Source: Alsobacter soli
GTDB lineage: Bacteria > Pseudomonadota > Alphaproteobacteria > Rhizobiales > Beijerinckiaceae
Assembly (NCBI RefSeq): GCF_003004785.1
Contig: NZ_PVZS01000003.1
Span: 62,001 to 126,000, forward strand
Direction: 5' to 3'
DNA length: 64,000 nucleotides
A model generated the notes under the pieces. That model ran no database searches and was not told where the DNA came from. It saw nothing but the letters and a program-made list of their open reading frames with translations. This document shows, one piece after another, positions 49,632 through 62,940 of this stretch. Numbering within the stretch: the stretch's first letter is position 1; every line of letters starts with the position of its first letter. A program made the translations under genes and the position numbers.

Positions 49632-50033
49632 TCACGCAAGCCAATCTTCGCATCGGAGTCCCTCCACGCGCCGGAACTCACCGAGATTTGCGGTCACGAC
49701 CACGAGCCCGCGACTCCGCGCGTGACCAGCAATCAGCACGTCATAGCCACCAATCATTTGCCCCATACGCTCGAGCGTAGCCCGAATCTCAGCCGCATGG
49801 TCCGCGGCTGCGTCATCGAAGGGCAGGACCTCGAGGCGGGAAGCGAAGCTCTCCACCTCGCGACGGTTCCGGTCAGGGGCGGCCGACTTCGCTGCCCCGT
49901 GCATCAGTTCCGTGAGGACGATTGTGGATATGCAGAGCCCTTCCGCCTCCCGGTTGAAGCGTTCTCGGACGGAAGCTGGCCGGTCCCTCAGCACGCGAAT
50001 GCACAAATTGGTGTCCAGCATGTACCGCAGCAT
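49632..50033 (-). CDS. vapC: VapC toxin, PIN-domain ribonuclease
   Basis: 133-aa PIN-domain protein, the toxin of a type II toxin-antitoxin pair, expected to cleave RNA (often initiator tRNA or rRNA) with Mg2+. Active-site acids are Asp7 (MLDTN), Glu42 (STIVLTELMHG) and Asp98 (GGYDVLIAGHARS), followed by VTANLGEFRRVEGL. The start ATG shares one base with the vapB stop (TGATG), so translation is coupled to the antitoxin. All catalytic residues are present, so the toxin looks intact. Confidence 0.93.
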   Translation of the reverse strand: MLRYMLDTNLCIRVLRDRPASVRERFNREAEGLCISTIVLTELMHGAAKSAAPDRNRREVESFASRLEVLPFDDAAADHAAEIRATLERMGQMIGGYDVLIAGHARSRGLVVVTANLGEFRRVEGLRCEDWLA

Positions 50034-50254
50034 CAGAAGCGCTCTCGCTCCTGGGCGGCTGGCTGAAGTCTTTCACCGAGATCCGCGCCCGGCTGGTCGA
50101 AGAAGTCGTCCCACAGGGCGTCTGCGGGCAGAATGACCCTCTTCTTGCCCTCCTTCAGGACAACCACTTCGCGCACCCCAGGGGGAAAGGCCACGTCCTT
50201 GGCGAGCCGAACTGCTTGAGAACGGTTGGATTGAAAGACGGTGGTACGAGACAT
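50033..50254 (-). CDS. vapB: VapB antitoxin, AbrB/SpoVT-type
   Basis: 73-aa antitoxin with an N-terminal swapped-hairpin AbrB DNA-binding fold (TTVFQSNRSQAVRLAKDVAFP, then VREVVVLKEGKKRVILP) and a C-terminal toxin-binding tail (WDDFFDQPGADLGERL). It should neutralise VapC and repress its own promoter. A perfect GGAGG stands 6 nt before the ATG at 50254. Located between guaA and the NnrU gene on the same strand, an ordinary setting for chromosomal modules. Confidence 0.92.
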   Translation of the reverse strand: MSRTTVFQSNRSQAVRLAKDVAFPPGVREVVVLKEGKKRVILPADALWDDFFDQPGADLGERLQPAAQERERF

Positions 50255-50263
50255 GGACGACCT

Positions 50264-50299
50264 CCCGACCAGATTGGTTCGGGAAGTTGGATATGTCAA
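50264..50299 (-). promoter_or_regulatory. vapB promoter with overlapping inverted repeat
   Basis: On the minus strand TTGACA (50294-50299) is followed after 17 nt by CAATCT (50271-50276), a sigma70-type pair. An inverted repeat with one bulge, CCCGAACCA/TGGTCGGG (50264-50283), covers the -10 region and is a likely VapB/VapBC operator. The predicted transcript starts about 10 nt before the vapB ATG. Confidence 0.55.
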
Positions 50300-50328
50300 T
50301 GGGATATACGCACCCTGATGAAGCTTGC

Positions 50329-51889
<1,561 letters not shown>

Positions 51890-51941
51890 GGCGGTCGGAT
51901 ACCCCCCGGTCTCGTGCGGCGCAACTCGGATCAATGTGTGG

Positions 51942-53240
51942 TCATGCCGTGCGGCGCAGCAGGGCGACATAGAAGCCGTCCGTACCCGTGCGCCTGGGGC
52001 TCATCTGGATGCCGTGCCCTGCCGGGCTGGCGAAAGCGGCGAGGTCCGGCTGGCCGGCGTCGGCGGCGACCTTCGCAGGCGGAATGACCCCGAAACCGCT
52101 TGTCCGGTCCAGGAAAGCGGCGACGGTCTCGTCGTTCTCGGCCGGCAGCACAGAACAGGTGATATAGGCGATGCGGCCGCCCGGCTTCAGGAAGGTCGCT
52201 GCCCGATCCAGCACAACGGCCTGTTCGGCGATACGCGTGTCGAGGCTATTGGGGCGCACGCGCCACTTGGCGTCCGGGTTGCGGCGCCAGGTGCCCGTGC
52301 CCGTGCAGGGCGCATCCACCACGACGAGGTCGGCGTGGCCGCGCAGGTCGGCCAACGGCTCGCCGTCCTTGCCCTTGGGCGCCTTGATCTGGACGTTGCG
52401 GACGCCTGCGCGGGTGAGGCGCTCGAAGATCGGCGCCAGGCGGCGCTTGTCGCTGTCCGTCGCGAAGACCTGGCCGCGGTTGTCCATCTGCGCCGCGAGC
52501 GCGAGCGTCTTGCCGCCACCGCCTGCGCAAAGGTCGATGACCTGCATGCCAGGGTCGGCCGCCGCGAGCAGCGCGGCGAGCTGGGACCCTTCGTCCTGGA
52601 TCTCGATCCAGCCTTTCTGGAAAGCGGGCTCGGACTGGACGTTCGGGGCTCGCGCGTCTTCGCCTACGGTGATGCGCAGTCCGAGCGGCGAGCGCGGGGT
52701 GGGCTGAACGCCCAAGTGCGCGAGGGCGGCCGCCACCTTGTCGCGCGCCGCCTTCAGGGTGTTGACCCGCATGTCGACCGGCGCCCGCGTCGCAAGCGCC
52801 GCCAGTTCCTCCGCCCGGCTCTCCCCGAAGGCGGCTGCGAACTGTCCGTCCAGCCATTCCGGATAATCGCCAGCCACCCAGGCCGGCGCGCCCTCGAGCG
52901 TCCGACCTGTGAGCGCGCTCCGCTCTTCGTCCGTCAGCGGCTCCGGCGCGAAGCGCTCGCCGGTGAAGAGGCTTTGGATCCGCTCGGCGTCCCAGCCGCG
53001 CGCGAGCCGGAGGGCTCCGATCAGAACCGCGCGCGGTGCGTCCGATCCGGAGAGCCACGCCGCCGAAGCCTTGCGCCGCAGCGCGTCGAAGACGAGCCCG
53101 CCGATGGCCGAGCGATCGCCCGATCCGGCGAAGCGATGCGACAGGCCCCAGTCCTTCAAGGCGTCCGCTGCAGGGCGGCGGCGCGCCTCGATATCGGCAA
53201 GGACCTCGATGGCGGCGGAGATGCGGGCGGCGGGTGTCAT
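51942..53240 (-). CDS. RsmB-like 16S rRNA (cytosine-C5) methyltransferase
   Basis: 432-aa SAM-dependent RNA m5C methyltransferase of the RsmB/NOL1/NOP2/Sun family. The SAM site is [19 protein letters not shown]; the motif IV catalytic pair is in [18 protein letters not shown] and TCSVLPAEN (the latter cysteine is the nucleophile). The N-terminal NusB-like RNA-binding domain is recognisable but short. The start overlaps the MAPEG gene stop as ATGA. In E. coli RsmB modifies C967 of 16S rRNA; the site here is assumed. Confidence 0.92.
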   Translation of the reverse strand: MTPAARISAAIEVLADIEARRRPAADALKDWGLSHRFAGSGDRSAIGGLVFDALRRKASAAWLSGSDAPRAVLIGALRLARGWDAERIQSLFTGERFAPEPLTDEERSALTGRTLEGAPAWVAGDYPEWLDGQFAAAFGESRAEELAALATRAPVDMRVNTLKAARDKVAAALAHLGVQPTPRSPLGLRITVGEDARAPNVQSEPAFQKGWIEIQDEGSQLAALLAAADPGMQVIDLCAGGGGKTLALAAQMDNRGQVFATDSDKRRLAPIFERLTRAGVRNVQIKAPKGKDGEPLADLRGHADLVVVDAPCTGTGTWRRNPDAKWRVRPNSLDTRIAEQAVVLDRAATFLKPGGRIAYITCSVLPAENDETVAAFLDRTSGFGVIPPAKVAADAGQPDLAAFASPAGHGIQMSPRRTGTDGFYVALLRRTA

Positions 53241-53647
53241 GGAAGAAGCAGCCTCAGGGCGATCAGGGCCCATATGATGATGAGAACGACGACGCCGGCG
53301 AGAAACACTCGGAAACGCAGCAGGACATCGTTGCGGCCCGTGTGGATGAACGCATGCACGATCCGGGTCGCCACGAAAAGCCACGCGAGCACGACCATGA
53401 GGACGTCCGTCGCGCGGATGTACATGGCCGCGCCGACGAGCACGTAAAACAGGACGGGCGTCTCGAACTGGTTGGCGAAGTTGTTGGAGAACTTGCGGAC
53501 CTCACCGGGCCACGGCTCGTTGGAGACCGCGATCTCCCCGACCCGCACGCGCCCCTCCCGGATCGCCTTGAATCGCGCGGCTCCGGTCCCGAATAGCACG
53601 ATGAAGGTCAGCAGCACCTGCGCAAGAACCGGATAGAGAAGCGCCAT
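53237..53647 (-). CDS. MAPEG family membrane protein
   Basis: 136-aa integral membrane protein with four hydrophobic helices. VLLTFIVLFGTGAARFKAIREGRV, SNNFANQFETPVLFYVLV and IHAFIHT-like sequence (VHAFIHTGRNDVLLRFRVF) match the MAPEG superfamily, which includes glutathione-using enzymes and many uncharacterised bacterial members. It lies 110 bp downstream of guaB and is coupled by a 4-bp overlap to the RsmB-like gene. Enzymatic activity is not assured. Confidence 0.9.
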   Translation of the reverse strand: MALLYPVLAQVLLTFIVLFGTGAARFKAIREGRVRVGEIAVSNEPWPGEVRKFSNNFANQFETPVLFYVLVGAAMYIRATDVLMVVLAWLFVATRIVHAFIHTGRNDVLLRFRVFLAGVVVLIIIWALIALRLLLP

Positions 53648-53757
53648 GAGTGATCCTGTCTCGGAGCTGACCTTTCGGCCGCCGCGCGGGGCGTTCGGGC
53701 GCAAGAGCGGGCGGCCCGCCGGCTCTGCGCGGATGAGAGAGCGAGCGGCGAGGCGAC

Positions 53758-56311
<2,554 letters not shown>

Positions 56312-56315
<4 letters not shown>

Positions 56316-57478
56316 GCGTGGGACCTCCGACCTGAGGTCCAGACGCCGTCTTCATCCATCATTTGCATCAAAATTCCTTCGCGCAGGCCGCGATCGGCGA
56401 TGCGCAAGCGGCTCGCTGGGAAGTTGCGCCGAATGGCTTCCAGGATCGCGCAGCCCGCCAGCACCAGGTCGGCCCGCTCCGAACCGATGCACGCGTTTCC
56501 GGCGCGCTCCTCGAAGGACATGTTGAGCAGCTGCTCGATCACGTCCGACACGTCCGCGTCGTTCATCCAGATGCCGTCCACCTGCCGCCGGTCATAGCGC
56601 TTCAATCCGAGATGAACGCCGGCGATCGTGGTGACCGTGCCGGACGTGCCCAGCAGGTGGAAGCGCCCGCACCGCTTGGCCGACCCGACCTCGTCGGCGA
56701 AGCTCTTCATGTGGCCGAGCACCTCGCTGACCATGGCTTCGAAAATCCGCCGGTCAACGTCCACGCCGCCATGCCGCTCGGCCAGGGTCACCACGCCGAC
56801 CGGAAGGGACGTCCACGCGCGGACGCGCTGGCGCAGGCTCCGACGGTCCCGCGCCGCGCCGGCGACCCAGGCCAGTTCGGACGACCCCCCGCCGATGTCG
56901 AACAGCATCGAGCCTTCGGCGTGGGGATCGGCCAGCGCGGCGCAGCCTGCGACGGCCAGATGAGCTTCGGTCTCGCGGTCCACCACCTCGAGGTCGAGCC
57001 GGGTCTCCTCACGCACCCGGGCGATGAAGTCCGCGCCGTTCTCGGCGGCCCGGCAGGCTTCCGTGGCGATCAGGCGCGCGCGCGTGACGCCCCTGGCCTC
57101 CATCTTGGTGCGGCACACGTGGAGGGCGTCGATGGTGCGCGCGATCGCCGTCTCCTTGAGCCGGCGCGATCCGCCAAGCCCCTCGCCGAGTCTCACGATG
57201 CGCGAAAACGCGTCAACGACCCGAAATCCGTCCCCATTGGGACGGGCCACGAGCAGCCGGCAATTGTTCGTCCCGAGGTCGAGCGCCGCATAGGTGCGAC
57301 GCTCATGCGCGCTGCGCTGGCCGCTGGGAACGCCAACAGGCGCCACTCCGCGCGCAAGCGCGGCGACGGGCGGAGCGCCAATCACGATCGGAGGCGGACT
57401 CTGGGCGCTTGTCGCCCCTGTACCGACCGACCCTGCTTCAGCGAACGCGCGTACTCCTCCATCATCGACCGGCGACAC
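56312..57478 (-). CDS. Ppx/GppA-type phosphatase
   Basis: 388-aa ASKHA-fold phosphatase acting on polyphosphate or pppGpp. The phosphate-1 loop [15 protein letters not shown], the second [13 protein letters not shown] loop and [12 protein letters not shown] are all intact. An unusual N-terminal extension of about 65 residues rich in Pro/Ala/Val precedes the fold. I chose the GTG at 57478 because GGAGAGG stands 8 nt upstream; a TTG at 57532 would add 18 residues, and no ATG is available. It overlaps rlmE and may be coupled with it. Confidence 0.88.
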
Positions 57479-57579
57479 CGTCGGCACCTCTCCATCCACT
57501 TGGAATCGAGTGTACCAACGGCTGTGGGCCAATCACAAGACAAACGCAGGCAGCGCCCTCCGCGAAGCACAGCCGACGA

Positions 57580-58029
57580 TCACCGGCGACGCAGCAACTC
57601 CCTCATCAGGGGCATCTCACCCTTGGACCAGTCGATGCGTCCGGACTTGACGATCGAGTCGACCCGGGTCCACAGCGCGCTGTGCGTCAGCGGCTTCGAG
57701 ACCATGTCGCGGATGCCGACATCCAGAGCGCTGTCGATCAGCTCCGGCGATGGCTGGGCCGTCATCAGCAGAATGGGAACCTGGAAGTTGGGCACCCGCC
57801 GCAGGGCGCGCGCGACCTCGATCCCGGGCAGGTGCGGCAGGTCGTCGGAGAGGATCAGCATGTCGGGTCCGGAGCGCAGCGTCGTCTTGATGACGCTGGG
57901 CCCGTCGGCGGCGTCGATGAAGCGCTTCACGCCGGCGATGCGCAGGGTGTCCCTCACGATGCGACGCGTAAACTCGCTCTGATCCGCCACAAGGACCAGC
58001 ATGTCAGGAAACCGCGGGGTGCCAATCAT
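57580..58029 (-). CDS. Stand-alone receiver-domain response regulator
   Basis: 149-aa single-domain CheY-like protein. After VLVADQSEFTRRI the phosphoacceptor is the first Asp of ILSDDLPHLPG, with the conserved Thr in LLMTAQ and Lys in VSKPLT. Only one acidic residue remains of the usual Mg2+-binding pair (Asp followed by Gln). No output domain follows; the final 30 residues are basic. No histidine kinase is adjacent. It is 101 bp upstream of the ppx/gppA gene on the same strand. Confidence 0.88.
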   Translation of the reverse strand: MIGTPRFPDMLVLVADQSEFTRRIVRDTLRIAGVKRFIDAADGPSVIKTTLRSGPDMLILSDDLPHLPGIEVARALRRVPNFQVPILLMTAQPSPELIDSALDVGIRDMVSKPLTHSALWTRVDSIVKSGRIDWSKGEMPLMRELLRRR

Positions 58030-58152
58030 GTGTTCTCATCCTGAAATGGACTTTCAGGATAAACATCAATTCTTGAGATAGGCTAAATCACCGCGAACGT
58101 ATAAATGAACGCAAAAGTAGCTCTTGGACTTAATGCTCGCCCAAGTTGCGGA

Positions 58153-58578
58153 CTAATCATCTGGGCCGGCGCCGCGCAGCTTCTTGAGGCCGGAACGCCG
58201 CGCCTTTGTTTCGAGGCGCCTCTTCTTGGATGCAAGGGTTGGGCGCGTCGGACGGCGGACCTTCGGTGGAACAGACGCCTCCCGGATCAGCGCCAGAAGC
58301 TTCTCGAGCGCGTCCTGCCGATTGCGCTCCTGCGTGCGGAACCGCTGGGAGCCGATGATGAGCACCCCATCCTGGGTGAGGCGGCTTCCGGCGAGATGCG
58401 CCAATCGCGCCCGCACGTCGTCCGGCAGCGACGGGCTGCGGGCGACGTCGAAACGCAGCAGCACGGCCGTCTCGACCTTGTTGACGTTCTGACCGCCCGG
58501 GCCCGAAGCGCGCGCGAAGCTCTCTTCGATCTCTTGCGGGTCGAGCGCGATGCGTTTGGTAACGGGGATCTTGGCCAT
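58153..58578 (-). CDS. arfB: Alternative ribosome rescue factor ArfB (YaeJ)
   Basis: 141-aa release-factor-like peptidyl-tRNA hydrolase that frees stalled ribosomes. The GGQ motif is residues 28-30 in ARASGPGGQNVNKVET, and the basic C-terminal tail (RRPTRPTLASKKRRLETKARRSGLKKLRG) fits into the empty mRNA channel, as known for ArfB. No stop-codon recognition domain. The start at 58578 (MAKIPVTKRI) matches the family; its Shine-Dalgarno is weak. Confidence 0.93.
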   Translation of the reverse strand: MAKIPVTKRIALDPQEIEESFARASGPGGQNVNKVETAVLLRFDVARSPSLPDDVRARLAHLAGSRLTQDGVLIIGSQRFRTQERNRQDALEKLLALIREASVPPKVRRPTRPTLASKKRRLETKARRSGLKKLRGAGPDD

Positions 58579-58659
58579 GGCGGAACTGTTCGGGATTCGT
58601 AGGCCGAAATCCATGCCGCATTCTGACCGAGGCTTTCCAGGGCCAGGCGCCCGATCTCC

Positions 58660-60132
58660 TCAGGGCTTGTCGGCCGCGCCCATTTTCGCGCCGACCGGAG
58701 CGCCCCCGCTGACCGGCCGCGCCACCAGGGCCTCCCCCGCACCAAGCGGCAGCAGGCGCCAGAAAATCACCGCCGAACAGACGGAAATGCACCCGATCAG
58801 GGCGAAGACCCAGGGGAAATGGTTGAGGGCGAGCGGGTCGCCTCCCATTATCCTGCTGGCGCCCTCGAGCCCGAGGGCGGCGATGGACACCCCCACCGAT
58901 CCTGACAACTCCTGAAGCACGGTCGCAAAGGTGGTGGCTCGCGAGAGTTTTTCGGCCGGCATGTCGGCGTAGGCGACCGCGTTGATCGACGTGAATTCCA
59001 GCGAGCGCAGGAACCCGCCGGTCACCAGGATGGCGATCATCAGCACGACCGGCGTGGAGGGTCCGAACAGTCCAGGGGCGGCGACGAAGATCGACGAGAT
59101 CACCGCGTTCAGCACCAGAACACGCCGGAACCCGAACCGGCGCAGGATCGGCGACGCCACGAGCTTCATCGCCATGGACCCGATCCCGGCCGCGAACGTC
59201 GTCAAGCCCGAGCGAAAGGCGTCATAGCCGAACCCGGCCTGCAAGAGCAGCGGCAGCAGGAAGGGCGTCGCGCCGACGCCCACGCGAAACAGGAAGCCTC
59301 CCGTAATGCTGGCCCGGAAAGTCGGCAGGCTCAGCAACCGCAGGTCGATCAGCGGCGCCGGCGCCTTCAAGGCGTGGCGCACATAGAGCACCAGGAGCAG
59401 GAAGCCGCCGACGATGAGGCCAACCACTCCCGACGCTGGGATGAGCCCCAGGCCGGACAGCGTTGCGCCGGTCAGGAAGGCCGCGAGCCCGGGCCCGACC
59501 AGTACGAAGCCGATCATGTCGAAGGGCCGGCGCTCCTCCTCGCGCACGTTGGGAATGTGGAGGGTCGCCAGTACGATCCCGAGGGCGGCGATCGGCACGT
59601 TGACCCAGAAGATCCATCGCCAGTTCAGGTAAGTGGTGATGAAGCCGCCCACGGGAGGCCCGAGGATAGGCCCGAGCAACGCCGGAATTGTCAGCCAGGC
59701 AAGGGCGTCGACGATCTGGCTCCGGTCGATGGTGCGCAGCACCACGAGGCGCCCGACGGGCACCATCATCGCGCCACCCATGCCCTGCAGCACGCGGGCG
59801 GCCACGAGACTGCCGATGTCGGTGGAGAAGCCGCAGCCTATGGAGCCCGCCGCGAAGACCCCCATGGCCAGCCGAAATACCGTTCGCGCCCCAAACCGGT
59901 CGGCGAGCCAGCCGGAGGCCGGAATGAAGATCGCGAGCGCCAACAGGTAGGAGGTCAGCGCCAGCTTGAGATGGATCGGGTTCTCGCCGAGGTCCCTGGC
60001 GATGGCCGGCAAGGATGTCGCCAGCACCGTGGAGTCGAGGTTCTCCATGAACAGCGCGGTGGCGACGATCAGCGGCACCAACCGCTCGGGCGGGAGGGAG
60101 AACCGCGAGGATGAAGACGCAAGTCGGCGCAT
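58660..60132 (-). CDS. MFS transporter, DHA2 (EmrB/QacA-like) family
   Basis: 490-aa inner-membrane antiporter with about 14 predicted helices. Family features are ATALFMENLDSTVLATSLPAIA in the first helix (motif D1), WLADRFGARTVFR (motif A), ARVLQGMGGAMMVPVGR (motif B) and GPILGPPVGGFI (motif C of drug/H+ antiporters). Drug or metabolite export is likely; no EmrA-like adaptor or regulator is adjacent. Lies between infA and arfB on the same strand. Confidence 0.92.
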   Translation of the reverse strand: MRRLASSSSRFSLPPERLVPLIVATALFMENLDSTVLATSLPAIARDLGENPIHLKLALTSYLLALAIFIPASGWLADRFGARTVFRLAMGVFAAGSIGCGFSTDIGSLVAARVLQGMGGAMMVPVGRLVVLRTIDRSQIVDALAWLTIPALLGPILGPPVGGFITTYLNWRWIFWVNVPIAALGIVLATLHIPNVREEERRPFDMIGFVLVGPGLAAFLTGATLSGLGLIPASGVVGLIVGGFLLLVLYVRHALKAPAPLIDLRLLSLPTFRASITGGFLFRVGVGATPFLLPLLLQAGFGYDAFRSGLTTFAAGIGSMAMKLVASPILRRFGFRRVLVLNAVISSIFVAAPGLFGPSTPVVLMIAILVTGGFLRSLEFTSINAVAYADMPAEKLSRATTFATVLQELSGSVGVSIAALGLEGASRIMGGDPLALNHFPWVFALIGCISVCSAVIFWRLLPLGAGEALVARPVSGGAPVGAKMGAADKP

Positions 60133-60276
60133 GAAGATCGGCTCTCGGGGGCTCCAGCCGGACGGCCCCCAATGCCACGATCACCCCCGCTGTTCCAGCG
60201 CCAGCCGACCAAAAAGGCGCGAGGCATGCCTGCCCTGCGCCGCGTGTCGACGCGCAACGCCGCCGACGAAGGGAGC

Positions 60277-60555
60277 TTAGCGGCGGCGGAACTGGCCGCG
60301 CTGGGGAGGACGGGCCCCGGGCGGTCCCGCGCGTTCGTCCTTATGACGGAAGATCAGGCGGCCCTTCTCGAGGTCATAGGGCGACATCTCGACGGTCACG
60401 CGATCGCCCGCCAGCGTCTTGATGCGGTGCTTCTTCATCTTGCCGGCGGTATAGGCGACGATCTCGTGCCCGGTATCAAGCTGCACCCGGAAGCGCGCAT
60501 CCGGAAGGATCTCGGTCACGAGACCCTCGAATTCCATGAGTTCTTCCTTCGCCAT
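60277..60555 (-). CDS. infA: Translation initiation factor IF-1 with basic C-terminal extension
   Basis: 92-aa IF-1: an OB-fold ([72 protein letters not shown] family pattern, seen at residues 1-71) that binds the 30S A site. It is about 20 residues longer than typical IF-1; the tail [20 protein letters not shown] is Pro/Arg/Gly rich. GGGAGTTGCA precedes the ATG at 60555; open frame upstream is not homologous. A hairpin in its leader is listed separately. Confidence 0.93.
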   Translation of the reverse strand: MAKEELMEFEGLVTEILPDARFRVQLDTGHEIVAYTAGKMKKHRIKTLAGDRVTVEMSPYDLEKGRLIFRHKDERAGPPGARPPQRGQFRRR

Positions 60556-60583
60556 TGCAACTCCCGCGATAGTTCTGTGCGTA

Positions 60584-60612
60584 AAACCGCCGTTGGTCGG
60601 GAGCGGCGGTTT
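60584..60612 (-). promoter_or_regulatory. Leader hairpin with T tract before infA (possible attenuator)
   Basis: AAACCGCCG (60604-60612 read on the minus strand) pairs perfectly with CGGCGGTTT around an 11-nt loop, followed by TTTTACG. This terminator-like structure lies 29 nt upstream of the infA ATG within its own leader. No minus-strand gene is upstream to be terminated, so it may attenuate or regulate infA. The rest of the 302-bp divergent gap to the DUF1328 gene shows nothing else I recognise. Confidence 0.5.
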
Positions 60613-60857
60613 CGGAGGCAGCCACCGAAACCGCGCAGCTGCGCTTCGGCGTCTTAAAACGTCGCGCCGCGGCGCGATCCGGAAGGCGGTTGCTGCGCGA
60701 AGGCGTTTCCGCACCTCATATGAGATTTGCACGCCATCGCGCAAGTCGGAACGGCCGCTCGCAAGGCGGCAGAAGCCTTGCCAGACAAGGAACCTTCCCG
60801 CCGCGCTCGCGGTTAGCCCGCAGACGTTGAACCACCTTGGGCTCGGGAGCTTTCCAA

Positions 60858-61031
60858 ATGCTGAAATGGGCGCTGATCTTCCTGGTGATATCGATCATCG
60901 CAGGCGCACTGGGCTTCACCGGAGTTTCTGCGGCGGCGGGGCGCTTGTCGAAGATCCTCTTCGTCGTGGCCTTGATCATCTTCATCGTGTTGCTGGTGCT
61001 CGGCCTCATGGCGGGCGAAGCGTTGTTCTAA
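60858..61031 (+). CDS. DUF1328 small membrane protein (YtjA-like)
   Basis: 57-aa two-helix membrane protein: [49 protein letters not shown] pattern (DUF1328/YtjA). The ATG has GGGAG 8 nt upstream. Function unknown. It is the only plus-strand gene in the last 18 kb, and its stop codon overlaps the stop codon of the converging MOSC gene. Confidence 0.88.
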   Translation: MLKWALIFLVISIIAGALGFTGVSAAAGRLSKILFVVALIIFIVLLVLGLMAGEALF

Positions 61032-61618
61032 TAGATCCACTGCTCGGGGATGCGGACGGTGACCGCATCCCCAACCCCAATCATTCCTGGCGAGTCGACC
61101 CACGCGACAAGCCCTCTCCGCCGCCGGGCCGCGTTCACGAACCTCTGCGCCAGGTCGGCGCTTCCGCCGATGTGGCGCGCCAATGCTTTTCCGGATTTCC
61201 GGCATGGCGCGTTCTGCTCCTCGATCGCGAGGACGGCGCCTCCCCCAAAGAACATGCGCGTGCCGCGTGGCAGCCGAGACAACGAGGGGATTCCCTCGAC
61301 GACCAGGTTGGCGCCGAGCCACTCTGGACGAACCTCCTCCAAGCCCATGGCCTCGGCGACCACGGAGAGTTCTTCCCGGCTGACAAGCGAAAGCTGACGC
61401 GTATTGCGGATCCGCAGACCCCTAAGGAACCAGGGCGTCCGCGCGTCGGCCGCCCGGCTGTGACCGCGATGCCGCTCGCCCGAAAGGCCGTCGATGCCTT
61501 CGAAATCGAGCGTGGCCCGCTCGACCGGGCGGGTCTCGAACCCGTCCCCGTCGGCGACGAGCACGGAAGAGCAAACCGCCCGGAGCTTCCGGGCGGGTGT
61601 GATGGCTTCAAGTTGCAT
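61028..61618 (-). CDS. MOSC domain protein
   Basis: 196-aa MOSC (molybdenum cofactor sulfurase C-terminal) protein, a fold that handles sulfur or bound molybdenum cofactor. The conserved region [16 protein letters not shown], the [15 protein letters not shown] signature and the conserved cysteine in [14 protein letters not shown] are present. I chose the ATG at 61618, 7 nt after GAGG. It follows the L,D-transpeptidase gene by 57 bp. Substrate unknown. Confidence 0.88.
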   Translation of the reverse strand: MQLEAITPARKLRAVCSSVLVADGDGFETRPVERATLDFEGIDGLSGERHRGHSRAADARTPWFLRGLRIRNTRQLSLVSREELSVVAEAMGLEEVRPEWLGANLVVEGIPSLSRLPRGTRMFFGGGAVLAIEEQNAPCRKSGKALARHIGGSADLAQRFVNAARRRRGLVAWVDSPGMIGVGDAVTVRIPEQWIY

Positions 61619-61675
61619 GATGGCCTCGCAGAGAGGCCGGACCATAAGGCCGGCCGCTCGGCGAGTCGACGTCGG

Positions 61676-62857
61676 CTACATGCGGCCTGCCGCCGTGGCC
61701 GACAGCGGAGGCGCGAGGAAGAAACTCGGGATCCCGCGAGGCGAAGCGCCAGCGTTTGTCGCCGTCGAGTCCTGCCGCCCTGCGGCAGGCGCCTCGTCCT
61801 GTCCCTGCGTGGGCTTCTTGATGCTGCCGGTCTCGATGGTCGGGGAGACGTCGTTGAACACCGCCTGGGTCCCCTTTTTCACCATCCCGGCCAGGTCCTT
61901 CACGTCCCAGTTCGTCAGACGAACGCAGCCATGCGAGAAGGTCTTGCCGATGCGGCTCGGCTCGGCCGTGCCATGGATGCCGTAGCTGGGAATGGAGAGG
62001 TCGATCCAGACCGCGCCGACCGGGCTGTTCGGGCCGGCCGCCACCGTGAACGGCTCCGTCGCCTTCACGCCCTTGAAGGCGTATTTCGGATCGTAGTGGT
62101 AGATGGGATCCTTCGCGACGCCTGTGATCTTGAAGTCGCCCGTGGGCGCCGGCTTGTCATTGCTGCCGATCGTCGCCGGGTAGGACGCAACGAGGCGGCC
62201 GTCGTCCGAGAAGGCGCGCAACACGCGCTGATCCTTGTCGATCTCGACGCGTGTCACCTTGGCGGCGTTCCCCTCCCGCGTGACGTCCGGCACCAGCAAC
62301 GTGTCCCCATCCTTCTTGAAGCTTTCGCGGGGATTGAGCTGCGACAGAAGGGGCTCGTCGACATGGAAGCGCTCCGCGAACATTTCACGGGGCGTGCGAT
62401 AGGCCAGCTTCTTCAGCTTCGCCTGCTCTTCCAGCTTGGACGGGATCTTCTTGATGAAGGGGCCTTTCAGGTCAGCCTTCTTGATCTCGTATTCAGTCAT
62501 CACGGGTTTTTGGTCCTGGTTCAGCGCGTCCCAGGTCGCCTGATCCAACTTGCCGCTGACCGGAAGGCCCCTCGCCTCCTGGAACGCCGCGAGCGCCTTG
62601 TGGAAATTGTCGCCGTCCTTCCCGTCGATGGCGCCCGGCGAGAAGCGCTGGCGATCGAGCAGCACCTGCGCCTTCAGGTAGCCAGGGTCCACCTTGGCGG
62701 GCGCCTTCGCGTGCTTGCCCCGAGCGGGCTGAGCCTCGCGGGGCATCGGGGCGTTGTTGATGGTGTCCGCATCGAGCTTGGGCGCGTGCGTCTTGGCCTG
62801 CGCCGTGCAGGGCAAGGCGGCGACGCCCACGAGCAGAGCTAAGGCCAGCCTCTTCAT
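61676..62857 (-). CDS. L,D-transpeptidase (YkuD) with peptidoglycan-binding domain
   Basis: 393-aa secreted cell-wall enzyme. A signal peptide (about residues 1-21, ending CTAQA) is followed by a PG-binding domain (about 60-110, LDRQRFSPGAIDGKDGDNFHKALAAFQ) and the YkuD catalytic domain with HGTAEPSRIG and the active-site SHGCVRLTNWD (Cys nucleophile). It should form 3-3 crosslinks or attach proteins to peptidoglycan, or cross-link envelope partners. The ATG at 62857 has GGAGATTCAG before it; the last 40 residues are low complexity. Confidence 0.93.
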   Translation of the reverse strand: MKRLALALLVGVAALPCTAQAKTHAPKLDADTINNAPMPREAQPARGKHAKAPAKVDPGYLKAQVLLDRQRFSPGAIDGKDGDNFHKALAAFQEARGLPVSGKLDQATWDALNQDQKPVMTEYEIKKADLKGPFIKKIPSKLEEQAKLKKLAYRTPREMFAERFHVDEPLLSQLNPRESFKKDGDTLLVPDVTREGNAAKVTRVEIDKDQRVLRAFSDDGRLVASYPATIGSNDKPAPTGDFKITGVAKDPIYHYDPKYAFKGVKATEPFTVAAGPNSPVGAVWIDLSIPSYGIHGTAEPSRIGKTFSHGCVRLTNWDVKDLAGMVKKGTQAVFNDVSPTIETGSIKKPTQGQDEAPAAGRQDSTATNAGASPRGIPSFFLAPPLSATAAGRM

Positions 62858-62940
62858 TCTGAATCTCCAAAGCAAATGGGCGATGGCGCCCTTGCTTTGA
62901 CAATGCCTTAGGTGGGCCCGTGTTCCCGGACACGCTCTCG

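Noticed and set aside
44979-50066. A plus-strand open frame of about 1700 codons across the repeat array and kdsA to vapC
   Set aside because: It is a shadow of well-supported minus-strand genes and of the tandem repeats; composition and lack of homology argue against a giant protein.
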